Below, in pieces: positions 44,738 through 57,343 of a stretch of 64,000 nt of DNA. Source of the DNA: Lysobacter dokdonensis DS-58 (GTDB lineage: Bacteria; Pseudomonadota; Gammaproteobacteria; Xanthomonadales; Xanthomonadaceae); NCBI RefSeq assembly GCF_000770795.1, contig NZ_JRKJ01000016.1, positions 117,812 through 181,811 of the forward strand, read 5' to 3'. Each line of letters starts with the position of its first letter. Positions within the stretch are counted from its first letter, which is position 1. The translations under genes were made by a program, and so were the position numbers. The notes under the pieces were generated by a model. It ran no database searches and was not told the DNA's origin. It was given only the letters and a program-made list of their open reading frames with translations.

Positions 44738-45477
44738 GTATTTCCCTGCGATTGCAATGCGGGCGTCGCGGTGGTGGCCGGCATGTCGGTCCACTGCAGC
44801 GCGAAGCCGTTGGTGTAGCGAAGATCGGCGCGTCGCAGCAGGCGCTGCGGCTGCGCGGTGAGTTGCGGAAGCAGGCGCGCGAAGCGGCCCAGGCGCGGAC
44901 GCGCGTCGCTGCGGCCGACGATCACTTCGGCACCGTCGTTCAGCACGAGCGACCAGCTGCCGCGCGCATCCAGGCGCAACGAACGCACGTCGCGCCCGGT
45001 GCTGGCGAACAGCGCGCGCGATTCGTTGTAGAGCGCGACGACGTCCTGCACGCGCGCATCGGGCCCGGCGAGCTGCGGCAGTTTCGCCGGCACGCGGATG
45101 CCTTTCACCGGGAACAGCCGGCCGTGCTCGCTGAGCAGGCGATCGGCGCCCCAGCGTGCGAAGGGGCGGTGTTCGACGACCTGCACTTCCAGCACGTCGG
45201 GCCAGTGCTTGCGCACTTCGGCGTGCTCGACCCACGGCAGGCGCGCGACGGCGGTCTGCGCGGCTTCGAGATCGACCGCGAAGAACCCGCGTTGCGCATA
45301 CGGCAGCACGGTGGCGCGCAGTTGCTTTTCATCCACGTTGTGGAGCGAACCCTGCACGCGCAGCGTGCGCAGCGGCCAACGCTCGGACGCCACCCAGCCG
45401 TTGAGCAGGGCGACGACCGGCAGCACGACGAGCGCCACCGCCAGGGTCCACGCGAGGATGCGCAACAGCGCGTTCAC
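44734..45477 (-). CDS. ftsQ: Cell division protein FtsQ
   Basis: FtsQ links the divisome parts through FtsBL. The 247 residues have one N-terminal membrane helix (about 6-27), a POTRA domain opening with [13 protein letters not shown], and a beta domain with [13 protein letters not shown], the region that contacts partners. The start GTG 45477 overlaps the ddlB stop (GTGA). The C-terminal end ([11 protein letters not shown]) is unstructured. It sits between ddlB and ftsA as usual. Confidence 0.96.
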   Translation of the reverse strand: MNALLRILAWTLAVALVVLPVVALLNGWVASERWPLRTLRVQGSLHNVDEKQLRATVLPYAQRGFFAVDLEAAQTAVARLPWVEHAEVRKHWPDVLEVQVVEHRPFARWGADRLLSEHGRLFPVKGIRVPAKLPQLAGPDARVQDVVALYNESRALFASTGRDVRSLRLDARGSWSLVLNDGAEVIVGRSDARPRLGRFARLLPQLTAQPQRLLRRADLRYTNGFALQWTDMPATTATPALQSQGNT

Positions 45478-46463
45478 TTGCGCGCACCTCCGTCGCGGTC
45501 CAGCGAGGTTTCGAGGATCCGCCAGCACAGTTCTTCGAACTCGATGCCGACCTGGCGCGCGGCCTTCGGCACCAGCGAATGCGAGGTCATGCCCGGCGCG
45601 GTGTTCACTTCGAGCAGGTAGAACTTGCCGCTGGCGCGATCGCGCATGACATCCACGCGCGACCAGCCGCTGCAGTCCACCGCCTTGAACGCGGCGACCG
45701 CGAGGCGTCGGATTTCGTCTTCCGCTTCGCCGTCGAGCCCCGGGCACAGGTACTGCGTGTCTTCGGCGACGTACTTGGCGTGGTAGTCGTACCACTGGCC
45801 CTTCGGCACGATGCGGATCGACGGCAGCGCGGTGTCGCCGAGCACGGCGACGGTGAGTTCGTCGCCTTCGATCAGTTGCTCCATCAGCAACTCGCCGCGC
45901 GCTTCCTCGTCGATGTAACGCTTGGCGAGTTCGACCGCGGCGTCGAGGTCCTTTTCTTCGTAGACGCGCGAGACGCCGACGCTGGAGCCTTCGGCGGCGG
46001 GCTTCACGATCACCGGCAGGCCGAGCGACTTCGCGGCGGCGTGGATGTCCGCGCCCTTGCCGAGCTGCACGTATTTCGGGGTCGGCAGGCCGAGCGAAAG
46101 CCACACCTGCTTCGTGCGGATCTTGTCCATGCTCAGCGCCGAGCCGAGCACGCCCGAACCGGTGTACGGCACGTTCAACGCATCGAGCAAGCCTTGCAGG
46201 ATGCCGTCTTCGCCGCCGCCGGCATGGCCGTGGAGGATGTTGAACACACGCGTGAAGTGCTTGTCCTGCAATTCGCGGATGAGGTTCGGGATGCCGTCGA
46301 CGGCATCGGCGGCGACGCCGCGCGAACGCAATGCGTCGAGCACGTTGCGGCCGGAATCGAGCGAAACCTCGCGCTCGGAACTGGTGCCGCCCATCAGCAC
46401 GGCGACGCGGCCGAACACGGCCGGGTCGGTCACGCGCAGCGGGGGAAATTGGGGGGCGTTCAC
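45474..46463 (-). CDS. ddlB: D-alanine-D-alanine ligase
   Basis: This ATP-grasp enzyme makes the D-Ala-D-Ala dipeptide for peptidoglycan. The 329 residues show the N-terminal [17 protein letters not shown], the [21 protein letters not shown]-binding segment and the metal-binding [19 protein letters not shown] start at 46463 overlaps the murC stop. The active-site tyrosine loop keeps WYDYHAKY, typical of D-Ala-D-Ala rather than D-Ala-D-Lac ligases. Confidence 0.98.
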   Translation of the reverse strand: MNAPQFPPLRVTDPAVFGRVAVLMGGTSSEREVSLDSGRNVLDALRSRGVAADAVDGIPNLIRELQDKHFTRVFNILHGHAGGGEDGILQGLLDALNVPYTGSGVLGSALSMDKIRTKQVWLSLGLPTPKYVQLGKGADIHAAAKSLGLPVIVKPAAEGSSVGVSRVYEEKDLDAAVELAKRYIDEEARGELLMEQLIEGDELTVAVLGDTALPSIRIVPKGQWYDYHAKYVAEDTQYLCPGLDGEAEDEIRRLAVAAFKAVDCSGWSRVDVMRDRASGKFYLLEVNTAPGMTSHSLVPKAARQVGIEFEELCWRILETSLDRDGGARK

Positions 46464-47905
46464 TTCACTGCTCCTTCGAAACCTTGCGTGGCGATCTGCT
46501 GCGCGGCCGCGCCGATGTCGCCGGCACCCATCAGCAGCAGCAAATCGCCGTCGTGCAACACGTCGGGCAACACTTGCGACAGGTCGCCCGCGCCACCGAC
46601 GACGATCGGGTCGACGCGGCCGCGCGTGCGGATCGCGCGCGCCAGCGCCTTCGCGTCGGCGCCGGCGATGGGCGCTTCGCCCGCGGGATAGACCTCGGTC
46701 AGCACGAGCGCGTCGACCGTCGACAACACCGCGGCGAACTCGTCGAACAGATCGCGCGTACGGCTGTAGCGATGCGGCTGGAACGCGACGACCAGGCGCT
46801 TGTCGGGCCAGCCGCCGCGCGCGGCTGCGAACACCGCCTCGAGTTCCTTCGGGTGATGGCCGTAATCGTCGACCAGCTGCACGCTCGCGCCCTTCGCGGT
46901 CTTGAGTTGCGCGAGCAGGTTGAAGCGCCGGCCGATACCTTCGAATTTCTTCAGCGCGAAGGCGATCGCCTCGGGCGCCACGCCCAGCTGCCAGCCGATC
47001 GCGGCGGCGGCGAGCGCGTTCTGCACGTTGTGGCGGCCGGGCAACGCGAGCTCGACCGGCGTGCGCGAGCCGTCGGGCAGGTGCAGCGTGAAGTGCATGG
47101 CCGGGCCGATCTGGCTGACGTCTTCGGCACGGACATCCGCTTCCGGCGCGAAGCCGTAGGTCATCACGTGGCGCGGCGTGCTCTGCGCGAGCGTCGCGAC
47201 TTCCGGGTCATCGATGCACAACACCGCCAAGCCGTAGAACGGCAGGCGATGCAGGAATTCGTGGAAGGCTTCCTGGACTTTCGCGAAGTCGCCGCCGTAG
47301 TTCTCGAGATGGTCGGCGTCGATGTTCGTGACGACCGCGATCGCGGGATTCAGGCGCAGGAACGAGCCGTCGCTTTCGTCGGCTTCCGCGACGAGCCACT
47401 GGCCGCCGCCGAGGCGCGCGTTCGCGCCCGCCGCGAGCAGCTTGCCGCCGATGACGAACGTCGGGTCCATGCCGCCCTCGCCCAGGACGCTGGCGGTGAG
47501 CGAGGTCGTCGTGGTCTTTCCGTGCGTGCCCGCGACCGCGATGCCGCGGCGGAAGCGCATGAGCTCGGCGAGCATCTCCGCGCGCGGCACGATCGGAATG
47601 CGCTGCGCGCGCGCTTCCATCAGTTCCGGGTTGTCCTTGCGGATCGCGCTGGAGACCACGACGCAATCGGTATCGAGCACGTTCGCCGCGGCGTGGCCGC
47701 GATGCACCTTCGCGCCGAGTTGCGCCAGGCGGCGCGTGACGGCGTTGTCCGCGTTGTCGGAGCCGGAGACCTGGTAGCCGAGCGTGCACAGCACTTCGGC
47801 GATGCCGCTCATGCCCACGCCGCCGATGCCGATGAAGTGCACGCGCGGATAGGCTTTGGCGAGGTCGCCGGTCGCCATCAGGCGGCGTTGCATGTTCGGC
47901 TTCAT
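46460..47905 (-). CDS. murC: UDP-N-acetylmuramate-L-alanine ligase
   Basis: MurC adds L-alanine to UDP-MurNAc. The 481 residues show the Rossmann-type substrate domain ([15 protein letters not shown], 22-36), the P-loop GTHGKTTTT at 126-134 and the C-terminal DDYGHHPKE loop typical of MurC. ATG 47905 overlaps the murG stop (ATGA); a second ATG at 47893 is possible. Length is standard. Confidence 0.98.
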   Translation of the reverse strand: MKPNMQRRLMATGDLAKAYPRVHFIGIGGVGMSGIAEVLCTLGYQVSGSDNADNAVTRRLAQLGAKVHRGHAAANVLDTDCVVVSSAIRKDNPELMEARAQRIPIVPRAEMLAELMRFRRGIAVAGTHGKTTTTSLTASVLGEGGMDPTFVIGGKLLAAGANARLGGGQWLVAEADESDGSFLRLNPAIAVVTNIDADHLENYGGDFAKVQEAFHEFLHRLPFYGLAVLCIDDPEVATLAQSTPRHVMTYGFAPEADVRAEDVSQIGPAMHFTLHLPDGSRTPVELALPGRHNVQNALAAAAIGWQLGVAPEAIAFALKKFEGIGRRFNLLAQLKTAKGASVQLVDDYGHHPKELEAVFAAARGGWPDKRLVVAFQPHRYSRTRDLFDEFAAVLSTVDALVLTEVYPAGEAPIAGADAKALARAIRTRGRVDPIVVGGAGDLSQVLPDVLHDGDLLLLMGAGDIGAAAQQIATQGFEGAVK

Positions 47906-49011
47906 GCGGCCTCCCGGTGCGCGCGGTCGAAGCGCGCGATTTCCTCGAGCACGATCTGCGCCACGCGCGCGGCGGCGTCGGGTCGTGCGATCGCGCGCGC
48001 GGCTTCGGCCATCGCGCTGCGCTTGACGGGGTTGGCGCGCAGGTCGTGCAGCACGGTGCGCAGCTGGTCGGCGAGCGCATCGTCCTGCGGCAGCAACACG
48101 GCCGCATTGCGCTCGACGAGGTATTCGGCGTTGCGCGTCTGGTGGTCGTCCACCGCCTGCGGGAAGGGCACGAGCACGCTGCCCACGCCCGCGGCGCACA
48201 GCTCGGCGAGCGTCAGCGCACCTGCGCGGCACACGACGACGTCGGCCCACGCATACGCGCCGGCCATGTCGGCGATGAAGGGTTCGACGTTCGCGATCAG
48301 GCCGGCCTGCGCGTACGCCGCTTCGGCGTCGCCGCGCAACTTTTCGCCGCACTGGTGGCGCACTTCGATGGTGGGATCGTTCATCGCTTGCAAGGCCTTG
48401 GGCACCGAGAGGTTCAATGCGCGCGCGCCCTGGCTGCCGCCGAGCACGAGCAGGCGCATGCGGTCGTTGCCGCGCGCCATGCGCATCTGCGGCGGCTGCA
48501 CGGCCGCGATCTCCTCGCGCACCGGGTTGCCGACCACTTCGGCGATCACGCTGCTGCGGAAGGTTTGCGGGAACCCGGTGAGCACGCGACGCGCCATGCG
48601 CGCGAGCACGCGATTGGTGAAGCCGGGGGCGCGGTTCTGTTCGTGCACGAGCAGGGGAATGCCGGCCAGGCGCGCGGCGACGCCGCCCGGCCCCGCCGCA
48701 TAGCCACCGAAGCTGATCACCGCACGCGGGCGACGCTGCGCGATCACGCGGGCGGCCGCGCGCACGGCACGCAGCACGCGCACGGGCGCGCCGACCAGCG
48801 TCGCGATGCCCTTCCCGCGCAGGCCTTTCACCGCGATGGTGTCGAGCGGCACGTCGTGCTGCGGCACCAGGCGCGTTTCCATCTGGCCGTCGGCGCCAAG
48901 CCACGTCACTTCCGCGCCGCGCGCACGCAACGCGCGCGCGACCGCGAGCCCCGGGAAGATATGGCCGCCCGTGCCGCCGGCGAGGATCATCACGCGCGCG
49001 GGGGCCGTCAT
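47902..49011 (-). CDS. murG: Undecaprenyl-PP-MurNAc-pentapeptide GlcNAc transferase
   Basis: MurG makes lipid II from lipid I on the inner face of the membrane. The 369 residues have the glycine-rich [10 protein letters not shown] at 12-21, [11 protein letters not shown] and [12 protein letters not shown] near the middle, and [12 protein letters not shown] and [14 protein letters not shown], the UDP-GlcNAc region. It overlaps ftsW upstream and murC downstream by four bases each, as part of the coupled murG-murC-ddlB set. Confidence 0.98.
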   Translation of the reverse strand: MTAPARVMILAGGTGGHIFPGLAVARALRARGAEVTWLGADGQMETRLVPQHDVPLDTIAVKGLRGKGIATLVGAPVRVLRAVRAAARVIAQRRPRAVISFGGYAAGPGGVAARLAGIPLLVHEQNRAPGFTNRVLARMARRVLTGFPQTFRSSVIAEVVGNPVREEIAAVQPPQMRMARGNDRMRLLVLGGSQGARALNLSVPKALQAMNDPTIEVRHQCGEKLRGDAEAAYAQAGLIANVEPFIADMAGAYAWADVVVCRAGALTLAELCAAGVGSVLVPFPQAVDDHQTRNAEYLVERNAAVLLPQDDALADQLRTVLHDLRANPVKRSAMAEAARAIARPDAAARVAQIVLEEIARFDRAHREAA

Positions 49012-50315
49012 GCGGTCCTCCCGAGCGTGGGTTCGACGCGCTGGCGCAGGCGGCTGGTGCCGCGCACGCTCGCCGTCGCTGCCGTCGCAACCGGCTGCGT
49101 TGTCGCAGGCACGTTGCCGGACGAGGGCTGCAACGCTTCGCCGCGCAGGCGCGCGACCTGGCGTTCGGCGCGATCGAGTTCGTACGACACGCGCAGCAGC
49201 AGACCGATCGCCATGCACGTCATCAGCACGCTCGAACCGCCCGACGAGATCAGCGGGAGCGTTAGGCCCTTGGTCGGCAGCAGGCCGAGGTTGACGCCGA
49301 TCGACACGAAGCTTTGCAGGCTCATCCACAGCGCGACGCCGAACGCGCAGTAGCCCGCGAAGTGGCGGCGCATCTCGACGCACTTCAGGCCCACCCAGAA
49401 CGCGCGCCCTGCGAGCAACGCATACAGGCCGATGACGAGGCAGACGCCGACCAATCCGAGCTCTTCTGCGATCACCGCCATGATGAAGTCGGTGTGCGCT
49501 TCGGGCAGGTACGAGAGCTTCTGCACCGATGCGCCGAGGCCCACGCCGAACACTTCGCCGCGCCCAACCGCCATCAATGCGTTGGTCAGCTGGTAGCCGC
49601 TGTCGAACGGATCGGCCCACGGATCCATGAACGAGGTGAAGCGGCGCACGCGATACGGCTCGGCGATGGCGATGGCGGCGAGCACCGGCAGGCCGATCAG
49701 CACGGGGCCGAACATGCGCGGCATGTTCACGCCGCCGAGCACCAGCATGCCCGCGGTGATGGCGAGGATCAGCGAGAGCGAACCGAAATCGGGCTGCAGG
49801 ATGAGCAGGCCGACGAGCGCGACAGCAACGCCGAGCGGCTTGAGCATCGCCTTCCACGTTGCGTTGACTTCGTCGCGGAAGCGCACGAGATAGCTGGCCA
49901 GCCACACGATGTAGAGCAGCTTCACCGCTTCGACGGCCTGGAAGTTGGACACGCCCAGGTTCAGCCAGCGGCGCGCGCCGTTCACCGTGCGGCCGACGCC
50001 GGGCACGAACACCGCGAGCAGCAACGCAAAGCACGCCAGCAGCAACAGCTGGTTCTTCGCTTCGATCGTCTTGAGCTCGGTGCGCATCATCCAGAACGCG
50101 AGCGCGCAACCACCGGCGAGGAAGACCAGGTGCCGGATCAGGAAATAGAACGGGCCCACGTCGAGCCCTTCGCCGATGGCGATGGAACTCGAAGCGACCA
50201 TGATCACGCCGATCGACGCGAGCGCGATGGCCGCGCCCATCAGCCACGGGTCGAAGCGCCCCTCGATCGCGTCGAGGCGCGTGGCCTGGTGGCGGGCGCT
50301 CGTGCCGTCGCTCAT
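49008..50315 (-). CDS. ftsW: Septal peptidoglycan polymerase FtsW
   Basis: FtsW is the SEDS-family glycosyltransferase of the septum and the partner of FtsI. The 435 residues have ten predicted helices, the [11 protein letters not shown] motif with the catalytic-region aspartate, the GQQL-like [12 protein letters not shown] segment and the ISSGGSS loop near the end. The C-terminal tail is long and Ser/Thr-rich. The start shares one base with the mraY stop (TGATG). No murD lies between mraY and ftsW, unlike in E. coli. Confidence 0.97.
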   Translation of the reverse strand: MSDGTSARHQATRLDAIEGRFDPWLMGAAIALASIGVIMVASSSIAIGEGLDVGPFYFLIRHLVFLAGGCALAFWMMRTELKTIEAKNQLLLLACFALLLAVFVPGVGRTVNGARRWLNLGVSNFQAVEAVKLLYIVWLASYLVRFRDEVNATWKAMLKPLGVAVALVGLLILQPDFGSLSLILAITAGMLVLGGVNMPRMFGPVLIGLPVLAAIAIAEPYRVRRFTSFMDPWADPFDSGYQLTNALMAVGRGEVFGVGLGASVQKLSYLPEAHTDFIMAVIAEELGLVGVCLVIGLYALLAGRAFWVGLKCVEMRRHFAGYCAFGVALWMSLQSFVSIGVNLGLLPTKGLTLPLISSGGSSVLMTCMAIGLLLRVSYELDRAERQVARLRGEALQPSSGNVPATTQPVATAATASVRGTSRLRQRVEPTLGRTA

Positions 50316-51400
50316 CAGCGCACCTTCAACGTGGCGAGCCCCACCAGCACGAGGATCACGGAGATGATCCAGAAGCGCACGATCACGCGCGGCTCCGGCC
50401 AGCCCTTGAGCTCGAAGTGGTGGTGGATGGGGGCCATGCGGAAGACCCGCTTGCCCGTGAGCTTGAACGAGGCGACCTGGATCATCACCGAGAGCGTCTC
50501 GACGACGAACACGCCGCCCATGATCACCAGCACCAATTCCTGGCGCACGATGACCGCGACCGTACCGAGCACCGCACCGAGCGCGAGCGCGCCGATGTCG
50601 CCCATGAAGACCATCGCCGGATACGTGTTGAACCACAGGAACCCGAGTCCCGCGCCGGCGATCGCCGCGCAGATGATCACGAGTTCACCGGCGCCGGGCA
50701 CCGGCGGGATCTGCAGGTAGTCGGAGAACACCGCGTTGCCCGATGCATAGGCGAACACGCCGAGCGCGCATGCGACCAGCACGCTGGGCATGATCGCCAG
50801 GCCGTCGAGGCCGTCGGTGAGGTTCACCGCGTTGGAGAATCCGACGATCCAGAAGTACGCGAGCGCGACGAAGGTGATCGACGCCAGCGGCAACGCGACC
50901 GTCTTGAAGAACGGGATGTAGAACGTGGTCGCCGCCGGCGTATCGGCCGTGTACCAGAGGAACAGGCCGGCGCCCAGGCCGAACAGCGACTGCAGCAGAT
51001 ACTTCCAGCGCGACTTCATCCCGTTGGGATCGCGCTTGACGATCTTGATCCAGTCGTCCCACCAGCCGATCGCGCCGAAAGCCAGCATCACGCCGAGCAC
51101 GAGCCAGACGTAGCGGTTGCGCAGGTCGCCCCACAGCAACACGGACGCGGCGATCGTCAGCAGGATCAGCGCGCCGCCCATCGTCGGCGTACCCGCCTTG
51201 GAGAAATGCGACTGCGGGCCGTCCTTGCGGATCGGCTGGCCGCCCTTGAGCAGCGCGAGGCGGCGGATGATTGCCGGACCCCACCACAGCGAGAGCGCGA
51301 GCGCGGTGAGCGCACTGAGGATGCCCCGGAACGTGAGGTACCCGAAGAGCCCGAAGAGGCTCTGGAGTTGTTCCAGCCAGCGGAAGAGTTCAAGCAGCAT
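50315..51400 (-). CDS. mraY: Phospho-MurNAc-pentapeptide transferase
   Basis: MraY transfers phospho-MurNAc-pentapeptide to undecaprenyl phosphate to make lipid I. The 361 residues have about ten helices, the DDWIKI aspartate pair, the [10 protein letters not shown] motif with the catalytic aspartate, and [16 protein letters not shown] 51400 gives the family start [10 protein letters not shown], and its first 11 bases overlap the murF end. The next gene is ftsW rather than murD. Confidence 0.98.
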   Translation of the reverse strand: MLLELFRWLEQLQSLFGLFGYLTFRGILSALTALALSLWWGPAIIRRLALLKGGQPIRKDGPQSHFSKAGTPTMGGALILLTIAASVLLWGDLRNRYVWLVLGVMLAFGAIGWWDDWIKIVKRDPNGMKSRWKYLLQSLFGLGAGLFLWYTADTPAATTFYIPFFKTVALPLASITFVALAYFWIVGFSNAVNLTDGLDGLAIMPSVLVACALGVFAYASGNAVFSDYLQIPPVPGAGELVIICAAIAGAGLGFLWFNTYPAMVFMGDIGALALGAVLGTVAVIVRQELVLVIMGGVFVVETLSVMIQVASFKLTGKRVFRMAPIHHHFELKGWPEPRVIVRFWIISVILVLVGLATLKVR

Positions 51401-52772
51401 GCGGATCGTTCCCCTGGTCGCGCAGCAGCGCCGACACGATCTTGTCCATCGCGCTTCCGCGCGAGCCCTTGACCAGCACGCGCACGCCGCCCTGCAAGCC
51501 GCGTTCCAGCGATTGCGCGAGCGCGTCGTGCGTTTCGAAGTGATGCCCGCCTTCGCCGAACGCATCGACGGCGTGCTTGCTCAGCGGGCCGAGCGCATAC
51601 AGGCGCGCGATGCCGGCGCTCTTCGCGCGGCGGCCGGCTTCGGCATGCAGCAGTTCTGCGTCCGCGCCGAGCTCGCGCATGTCGCCGAGCACGAGCCACG
51701 CGGTGTCGCCGCTGGCGGCGAGCGTGTCGATCGCGGCGTTGAGCGAACCGGGATTGGCGTTGTAGCTGTCGTCGATCAGGATCGCGCCGCTGGACAGGCG
51801 ATGCGTGACCAGGCGGCCGGCGACGGGGCGCGCGTGCGCGAGGCCATCGGCGATGACGTCCGGTTCGATGCCCGCGCCGAGCGCGATCGACGCGGCGGCC
51901 AGCGCGTTCAACACATTGTGGCGGCCGGCCATCGACAACCCGACCTCGACTTCGCCGATCGGCGTGACCAGCGTGAAGTGCGTGCTCTCGGGCAGTGGGT
52001 CGATCGCGTGCGCGGTGACGTCGGCGGTCGCTTCCAGGCCGTAACGGATCAGGCGGCGGCCGTGCGCGCGTTCGGCGAAATACGGCGCGAAGGCGTCGTC
52101 GGCGTTGATGACCGCGACGCCGTCGGCCGGCAGCGCATCGTAGATCGCGCCCTTGGTGTCGGCCACGCCGAGCAGGCTGCCCATGCGTTCCAGGTGCGCC
52201 GGCGCGATGTTGTTGACCACGCTGATGTCCGGGCGCGCGATGGCGGTGAGGTACGCGATGTCGCCCGGCTTGCCGGCGCCCATTTCGTACACCGCGAAAC
52301 GCGCATCTTCCGGCGCGTCGAGCACCGCAAGCGGCAAACCGATTTCGTTGTTGCGGTTGCCCGGGTTCGCGTAGACCGCGCCCGCTTCCGGGAACGCGGC
52401 GCGGAAGACCGCCAGCACCAGCGTCTTCACGCTCGTCTTGCCGTTGCTGCCGGTGATGGCGATGACCTTGGTCTTGCGGTCGCGCTGCACGGCGGCGGCG
52501 AAGGCGGCCAGCGCGCGCTCGGTGTCGGCGACGATCAGTTGCGGCAGCGGGCTGTCGATCTCGCGCGAAACCAGTGCGGCGACGGCGCCGTTGCGCGCGG
52601 CCATCGCGACGTGGTCGTGGCCGTCGAAGCGTTCGCCCTTCAACGCGATGAACAGCGGGCGGCCCTGCGGCATGGCGCGCGTGTCGGTGCCCACGACATC
52701 GACGATGACGTCCTCGCCCACGACGCGGCCGCCGGTCATGTTCGCGATGCGGGAGAGCGACATGGCGATCAT
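51390..52772 (-). CDS. murF: UDP-MurNAc-tripeptide-D-Ala-D-Ala ligase
   Basis: MurF adds D-Ala-D-Ala to the UDP-MurNAc tripeptide. The 460 residues have the P-loop TGSNGKTSV at 107-115, [11 protein letters not shown] and the Mur-ligase segment [13 protein letters not shown] 52772 overlaps murE by four bases; a second ATG at 52763 (MSLSRIANM) is equally possible. Its end overlaps mraY by 11 bases. Confidence 0.98.
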   Translation of the reverse strand: MIAMSLSRIANMTGGRVVGEDVIVDVVGTDTRAMPQGRPLFIALKGERFDGHDHVAMAARNGAVAALVSREIDSPLPQLIVADTERALAAFAAAVQRDRKTKVIAITGSNGKTSVKTLVLAVFRAAFPEAGAVYANPGNRNNEIGLPLAVLDAPEDARFAVYEMGAGKPGDIAYLTAIARPDISVVNNIAPAHLERMGSLLGVADTKGAIYDALPADGVAVINADDAFAPYFAERAHGRRLIRYGLEATADVTAHAIDPLPESTHFTLVTPIGEVEVGLSMAGRHNVLNALAAASIALGAGIEPDVIADGLAHARPVAGRLVTHRLSSGAILIDDSYNANPGSLNAAIDTLAASGDTAWLVLGDMRELGADAELLHAEAGRRAKSAGIARLYALGPLSKHAVDAFGEGGHHFETHDALAQSLERGLQGGVRVLVKGSRGSAMDKIVSALLRDQGNDPHAA

Positions 52773-54253
52773 GCGCGCGCCTCCAGAGCCTGTCGGGCGA
52801 CCAGCGTGTCGTCGAACGCATGGCGCACGCCGTCGATTTCCTGATACGGCTCGTGGCCCTTGCCGGCGATGAGAACGATGTCGTTCGGCCCGGCTTCGCC
52901 GACGGCGCGTGCGATGGCTTTCGCGCGGTCGCGTTCGATGGTCAGGCGCGCGTCGTGCCTTAAGGCGTCGCTGAAACCGGCGACGATGTCTTCGACGATC
53001 GTGTCGCCGTTCTCGCCGCGCGGGTTGTCGTCGGTGACGATCACGCGGTCGGCGAGGCGCTCGGCGATCGCGGCCATCTGCGGGCGCTTGCCCGTGTCGC
53101 GTTCGCCGCCGCAGCCGAAGACGCAGGCCAGCTTTGCCGCGGCGTGCGCGCGCAGCGAGGTCAGCGCTTGTTCGAGTGCGTCGGGCGTGTGCGCGTAGTC
53201 GACGACCACCAGCGGCGCATCGCCTTGCCCGCCGAGGCGGTTCATGCGGCCGTGGATCGGCTGCAGGCGCGAAAGCACGTCGGCGACTTGCGCAGGCGCA
53301 TGGTCGAGCGCGATCAGCGTGCCGGCCACGGCGAGCAGGTTGTCGACGTTGAAGCGGCCGAGCAACGGAGAGCGAACGGCGAGACGTTCGTTGCCGACGA
53401 TCAGTTCGAAGCCGACGCCGCGGTTGTCGAGCGTGATGTTCTCGGCGCGCACGAAGGCATCGCGGTCGCCGCGCGCGCTGGTGCCCACGTGGCGCACCGT
53501 CTTCGGCAGCGCATCGAACATCGCGCGCCCGTAGTCGTCGTCGATGTTGATCACCGCCGCGCGCAGATCCGGCCAGCCGAACAGCTTCGCCTTCGCGGCG
53601 CCGTAGCTGGCCATGTCGCCGTGGTAGTCCAGGTGATCTCGCGTGAGGTTCGTGAACACGCCGACGTCGAAATGCACCCCGGCCACGCGTCCCTGGTCGA
53701 GCGCGTGCGAGCTGACTTCCATCGACAAGGCCTGCGCACCCTGGTCGCGCAGTTGCGCGATGAGTTGGTGCACCTGCAATACGAGCGGCGTCGTGAAGCC
53801 GGTCGGCACGACATCGCCGTACAGGCCCGCACCGAGCGTGCCGATGGACGCAGCGCGCGTGCCCAGCAGCGTCCACGCCTGCGCGAGCAGTTGTACGGTG
53901 GAGGTCTTGCCGTTGGTGCCGGTGACGCCGACGGTGGTGAGCGCGTGCGACGGGAAATCGTGGAAGCGATCGGCGAGTTCGCCCAAGCGCCCGCGCAATC
54001 CAGGCACGGGAATCGCATCGGCGGGCGCAGGCACGTTTTCCGGCGCCGGGGGTTCGAACAACACCGCGCGCGCGCCGCTGGCCTTCGCTTGTTCGGCGAA
54101 CAGCAGACCGTGCGCACCGAACCCCGCGATCGCGACGAACGCGTCGCCCGGCTTCACCGCGCGGCTGTCCATCACCAGCCCGGTGATTTCGAGGTCGGCG
54201 GGCACGTCCGCGACATCCGGCAGCAGTTGCGCAAGGCGCATCGCGCGCGTCAT
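52769..54253 (-). CDS. murE: UDP-MurNAc-tripeptide synthetase (meso-DAP adding)
   Basis: MurE adds the third residue of the stem peptide. The 494 residues have the P-loop [10 protein letters not shown] at 111-120 and the amino-acid specificity motif DNPR (in [12 protein letters not shown]), which marks meso-diaminopimelate use. ATG 54253 ([13 protein letters not shown]) overlaps the ftsI stop; a nearby internal ATG is also possible. It is followed directly by murF. Confidence 0.98.
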   Translation of the reverse strand: MTRAMRLAQLLPDVADVPADLEITGLVMDSRAVKPGDAFVAIAGFGAHGLLFAEQAKASGARAVLFEPPAPENVPAPADAIPVPGLRGRLGELADRFHDFPSHALTTVGVTGTNGKTSTVQLLAQAWTLLGTRAASIGTLGAGLYGDVVPTGFTTPLVLQVHQLIAQLRDQGAQALSMEVSSHALDQGRVAGVHFDVGVFTNLTRDHLDYHGDMASYGAAKAKLFGWPDLRAAVINIDDDYGRAMFDALPKTVRHVGTSARGDRDAFVRAENITLDNRGVGFELIVGNERLAVRSPLLGRFNVDNLLAVAGTLIALDHAPAQVADVLSRLQPIHGRMNRLGGQGDAPLVVVDYAHTPDALEQALTSLRAHAAAKLACVFGCGGERDTGKRPQMAAIAERLADRVIVTDDNPRGENGDTIVEDIVAGFSDALRHDARLTIERDRAKAIARAVGEAGPNDIVLIAGKGHEPYQEIDGVRHAFDDTLVARQALEARA

Positions 54254-56136
54254 TGACGCGCTCCCGGCGTGGGCGCGACCGGCAACACGACGGGCGCCGC
54301 GGGTGCGGGCGTCACGGCTGCGGCAGTCGGCGCCGCCTTCGGCTTGCGCTTGGCTTCCGCAGCGGCCTGCGCGGCGAGCCATGCATCGAGATCGTCGGGT
54401 GCGACGTCCATCAAACGCAGCGCGCCGTCCATCACGTTGTGGAACACCGGCGCGGAGACCAGGCCGCCGACGTACGCGAGTTCGGGCGCGGGGTCGTTGA
54501 TGACGACGACCATCGAGAAACGCGGATTGCTCGCCGGCACCAGGCCCGCGAAGAACGCGACGTAGCGGCGCGAATAACCGCCCGCGCTCGCCTTGCGCGC
54601 GGTGCCGGTCTTGCCGGCGACGCGATAGCCGAGCACGCGCGCCTGCGTCGCGGTGCCGCCGGGCAGCGTCACCGTTTCCATCATGCGCAGGACTTCGTTG
54701 GCGACCACCGGATCCATCGCCTGGTGGGCCTCGTTGCGCTGGCCTTTCACGAACGTCGGCGCGACCAGCTTGCCGCCGTTGCCGATCGCAGCGTACGCCT
54801 GCGCGATCTGCAACGGGGTCACGCTCAGGCCGTAGCCGTACGACATCGTCTGCTTGCTGGTGCCGCTCCAGCGATCCGGCGCCGGCAGCAGGCCGGCCGC
54901 TTCGCCGGGGAATCCGCTCTGCGTGCTCTTGCCATAGCCGAGCTTGCGCAAGTAGTCGTAGAAAGTTTGGTCCGACAGCCGGTGCACGATCATCGCCGCG
55001 CCGACGTTGGAGCTCTTCGTGATCACGCCGGTGGTGTCGAGCAGACCGTAATTGTGCGTGTCGGTGGTGCGGTAGCGGCCGTTCGGGATCCAGCCCGGAT
55101 TGGTGTCGAAGCGCGTGCCCAGCGTGATCTTGTGGTCTTCGAGCGCGGCGGCGACGGTGATCGGCTTCATCGTCGAGCCGGGCTCGATGAGGTCGGTGAC
55201 CGCGCGGTTGCGGTGCGCGTCGCGATTGGCCGCTTCCACCGCGTTGGGATTGAACGACGGCAGGTTGGCCATCGCGAGCACTTCGCCGGTGGTGACATCC
55301 AGCACGACGGCCGAACCGCTGCTCGCGCCCTTTTCGAGCAGCGCGTTGCGCAGCTCGCGATAGGCGAGGAACTGGATGCGGCGGTCGATCGACAGCGTGA
55401 GGTCCTTGCCCGGCACGGCGGCGCGGACGAGGTCGACGTTTTCCACGATGCGACCGCGGCGGTCGCGGATCACCTTTTCAGCACCGGGCGTGCCGCGCAG
55501 CCATTCGTCAAACGCCAGCTCCAAGCCTTCCTGGCCGCTGTCGTCGATGTCGGTGAAGCCCAGCACGTGCGCGACGGCATCGCCCTGCGGATAGAAGCGG
55601 CGGTACTCGCGCTGCGAGAACACGCCGGGGATGCCGAGCTTGACGATCGCCTGCGCGGTTTCCGGGCGCATTCGGCGCTGCAGATAGACGAATTCCTTCG
55701 TCGCGCGCTGCGAGAGCTTGCGCGCGAGATGGTCGGCCGGCACGCCGAGGGCCTGCGCGAGTTCCGGGATGCGTTCCGGCGACTTCAGCAGCACCTGCGG
55801 GTTGGCCCAGATCGACTCGACCGGCGTGGACACCGCGAGCGGTTCGCCGTTGCGGTCGGTGATCATGCCGCGCGATGTGGCAATCGGGATTTCGCGCAGG
55901 AAGCGCGCATCGCCCTGCGCCTGGTAGAAATCGTTGTGCACGACCTGCAGGTCGAACGCGCGTCCGAGCAACGCGACCGAGCACAGGCCCAAGGTGCCGG
56001 CGACGATCGACAACCGGCCGCGCAGGTTGAACTGCGCGCGGCCGCGCGGCTTCTGGCGCTGTGCGCCGAACAACGCGCGCAGGCGGCCGAAGGCGTTCGG
56101 GCCGCGCTTGTCGCTTTTCGGCGGGATCGGCCTCAT
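54250..56136 (-). CDS. ftsI: Septal transpeptidase FtsI (PBP3)
   Basis: FtsI cross-links septal peptidoglycan with FtsW. The 628 residues have one N-terminal membrane helix (about 41-62), a pedestal domain with [14 protein letters not shown], and the transpeptidase motifs STMK (catalytic S321), SSN at 374-376 and KTGT at 508-511. A long Ala/Pro/Lys-rich tail (about 590-628) extends past the domain. Its start overlaps ftsL by ATGA. Confidence 0.97.
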   Translation of the reverse strand: MRPIPPKSDKRGPNAFGRLRALFGAQRQKPRGRAQFNLRGRLSIVAGTLGLCSVALLGRAFDLQVVHNDFYQAQGDARFLREIPIATSRGMITDRNGEPLAVSTPVESIWANPQVLLKSPERIPELAQALGVPADHLARKLSQRATKEFVYLQRRMRPETAQAIVKLGIPGVFSQREYRRFYPQGDAVAHVLGFTDIDDSGQEGLELAFDEWLRGTPGAEKVIRDRRGRIVENVDLVRAAVPGKDLTLSIDRRIQFLAYRELRNALLEKGASSGSAVVLDVTTGEVLAMANLPSFNPNAVEAANRDAHRNRAVTDLIEPGSTMKPITVAAALEDHKITLGTRFDTNPGWIPNGRYRTTDTHNYGLLDTTGVITKSSNVGAAMIVHRLSDQTFYDYLRKLGYGKSTQSGFPGEAAGLLPAPDRWSGTSKQTMSYGYGLSVTPLQIAQAYAAIGNGGKLVAPTFVKGQRNEAHQAMDPVVANEVLRMMETVTLPGGTATQARVLGYRVAGKTGTARKASAGGYSRRYVAFFAGLVPASNPRFSMVVVINDPAPELAYVGGLVSAPVFHNVMDGALRLMDVAPDDLDAWLAAQAAAEAKRKPKAAPTAAAVTPAPAAPVVLPVAPTPGARQ

Positions 56137-56399
56137 GGGCGCACCACCACGGTTTCATCCGCCGACGGGAACACCATGCCGAGCTTGTTGCGCGCGACCT
56201 GGTCGATGCGGTTGGCTTCGGCCCACGTCGCCTGTTCGAGCTGCAGGCGCCCGAAGTCGATGTTGAGCTCGTCGCGCTGGCGCTCCAGGCGCTTGAAGGC
56301 GACGAACAGCTGGCGGTGTTCGTGGCGTGCGTAGACCACGCCGATCGCCGATGCGATGTTCGCCATCACCAGGAGGAAAAGGAGCGTGCGCAGCATCAC
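56133..56399 (-). CDS. ftsL: Cell division protein FtsL
   Basis: An 88-residue bitopic protein with one membrane helix (about 4-23) and a periplasmic coiled coil (about 28-70) that pairs with FtsB. It is recognised by size, topology and position between rsmH and ftsI more than by sequence, as FtsL is poorly conserved. Both ends overlap neighbours by four bases. Confidence 0.92.
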   Translation of the reverse strand: MMLRTLLFLLVMANIASAIGVVYARHEHRQLFVAFKRLERQRDELNIDFGRLQLEQATWAEANRIDQVARNKLGMVFPSADETVVVRP

Positions 56400-57343
56400 G
56401 CGGCCTCCCCGATCTTCTCGGCGACGCGCAGCACGGCGCTGCGTGCGCGCGGATTGGCGGCCAGTTCGGCCGGATCGGCTTTGGTGGCGTCACCGATCAT
56501 GCGCAGCGTCGGCACGAATTCCGCAACGACCGGCATGCGGCGGTTGGTCGGCGGGGCCTTCGCGTGGCGCGCGATGAATTGTTTGACGATGCGGTCTTCC
56601 AGCGAGTGGAAGGAGATCACCGCCAGGCGTCCGCCGGGCTTGAGGCAGGCGAGCGCGGCGTCGAGGCCGGTTTCGAGATCGGCCAGTTCGCGATTGATGA
56701 AGATGCGGATCGCCTGGAAGGAGCGCGTGGCCGGATGGATCTTCGAATCGCCGCGCGGCATGACCGACGCGATGAGGTCGGCCAGTTGCGCGGTGCGTTC
56801 GAGCGGCTGGGTGTCCCGGCGCGCGACGATGGCACGCGCGATGCGGCGCGACTGGCGTTCTTCGCCGTAAGTGAACAGCACGTCCGCGATCTCGCGGTCG
56901 TCGGCACGCGCGAGCCACTGCGCGGCGCTTTCGCCGGAATCGGGATCCATGCGCATGTCGAGCGGGCCGTCCTTCGCGAAGGAGAACCCGCGCTCGGCGA
57001 CATCCAGTTGCGGCGAGGACACGCCGAGGTCGAACAACACACCGTCGAGGCCTTCGCGCGCGAGGTCCCAGGTGCCGAGGTCGGCGAAGCTGCCGCGGCG
57101 GATCGCGACGCGGGCATCCGTACCGAACTTGCGTCCGGCTTCGGCGATCGCCTCGGGGTCCTTGTCCATCAGCAGCAAGCGCCCTCCTGCGCCCAACTGG
57201 TCCAACACGCCGCCGGCGTGGCCGCCGCGGCCGAAAGTCCCATCCAGGTAACGTCCGTCCGACCGCACACGCAGGCCTTCCATGACCTGCGCGAACAAGA
57301 CCGGAAGGTGGGCGGACCGGGCATCCGCGCCACCGCCGGTCAC
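56396..57343 (-). CDS. rsmH: 16S rRNA C1402 N4-methyltransferase
   Basis: RsmH methylates N4 of C1402 in 16S rRNA. The 315 residues carry the SAM motif [14 protein letters not shown] and the family hallmarks [27 protein letters not shown] and [12 protein letters not shown]. The start is GTG 57343, overlapping the mraZ stop (GTGA); the next residues ([19 protein letters not shown]) lead into the conserved start of the protein. RsmI, encoded 1.1 kb away, methylates the 2'-hydroxyl of the same nucleotide. Confidence 0.97.
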   Translation of the reverse strand: MTGGGADARSAHLPVLFAQVMEGLRVRSDGRYLDGTFGRGGHAGGVLDQLGAGGRLLLMDKDPEAIAEAGRKFGTDARVAIRRGSFADLGTWDLAREGLDGVLFDLGVSSPQLDVAERGFSFAKDGPLDMRMDPDSGESAAQWLARADDREIADVLFTYGEERQSRRIARAIVARRDTQPLERTAQLADLIASVMPRGDSKIHPATRSFQAIRIFINRELADLETGLDAALACLKPGGRLAVISFHSLEDRIVKQFIARHAKAPPTNRRMPVVAEFVPTLRMIGDATKADPAELAANPRARSAVLRVAEKIGEAA

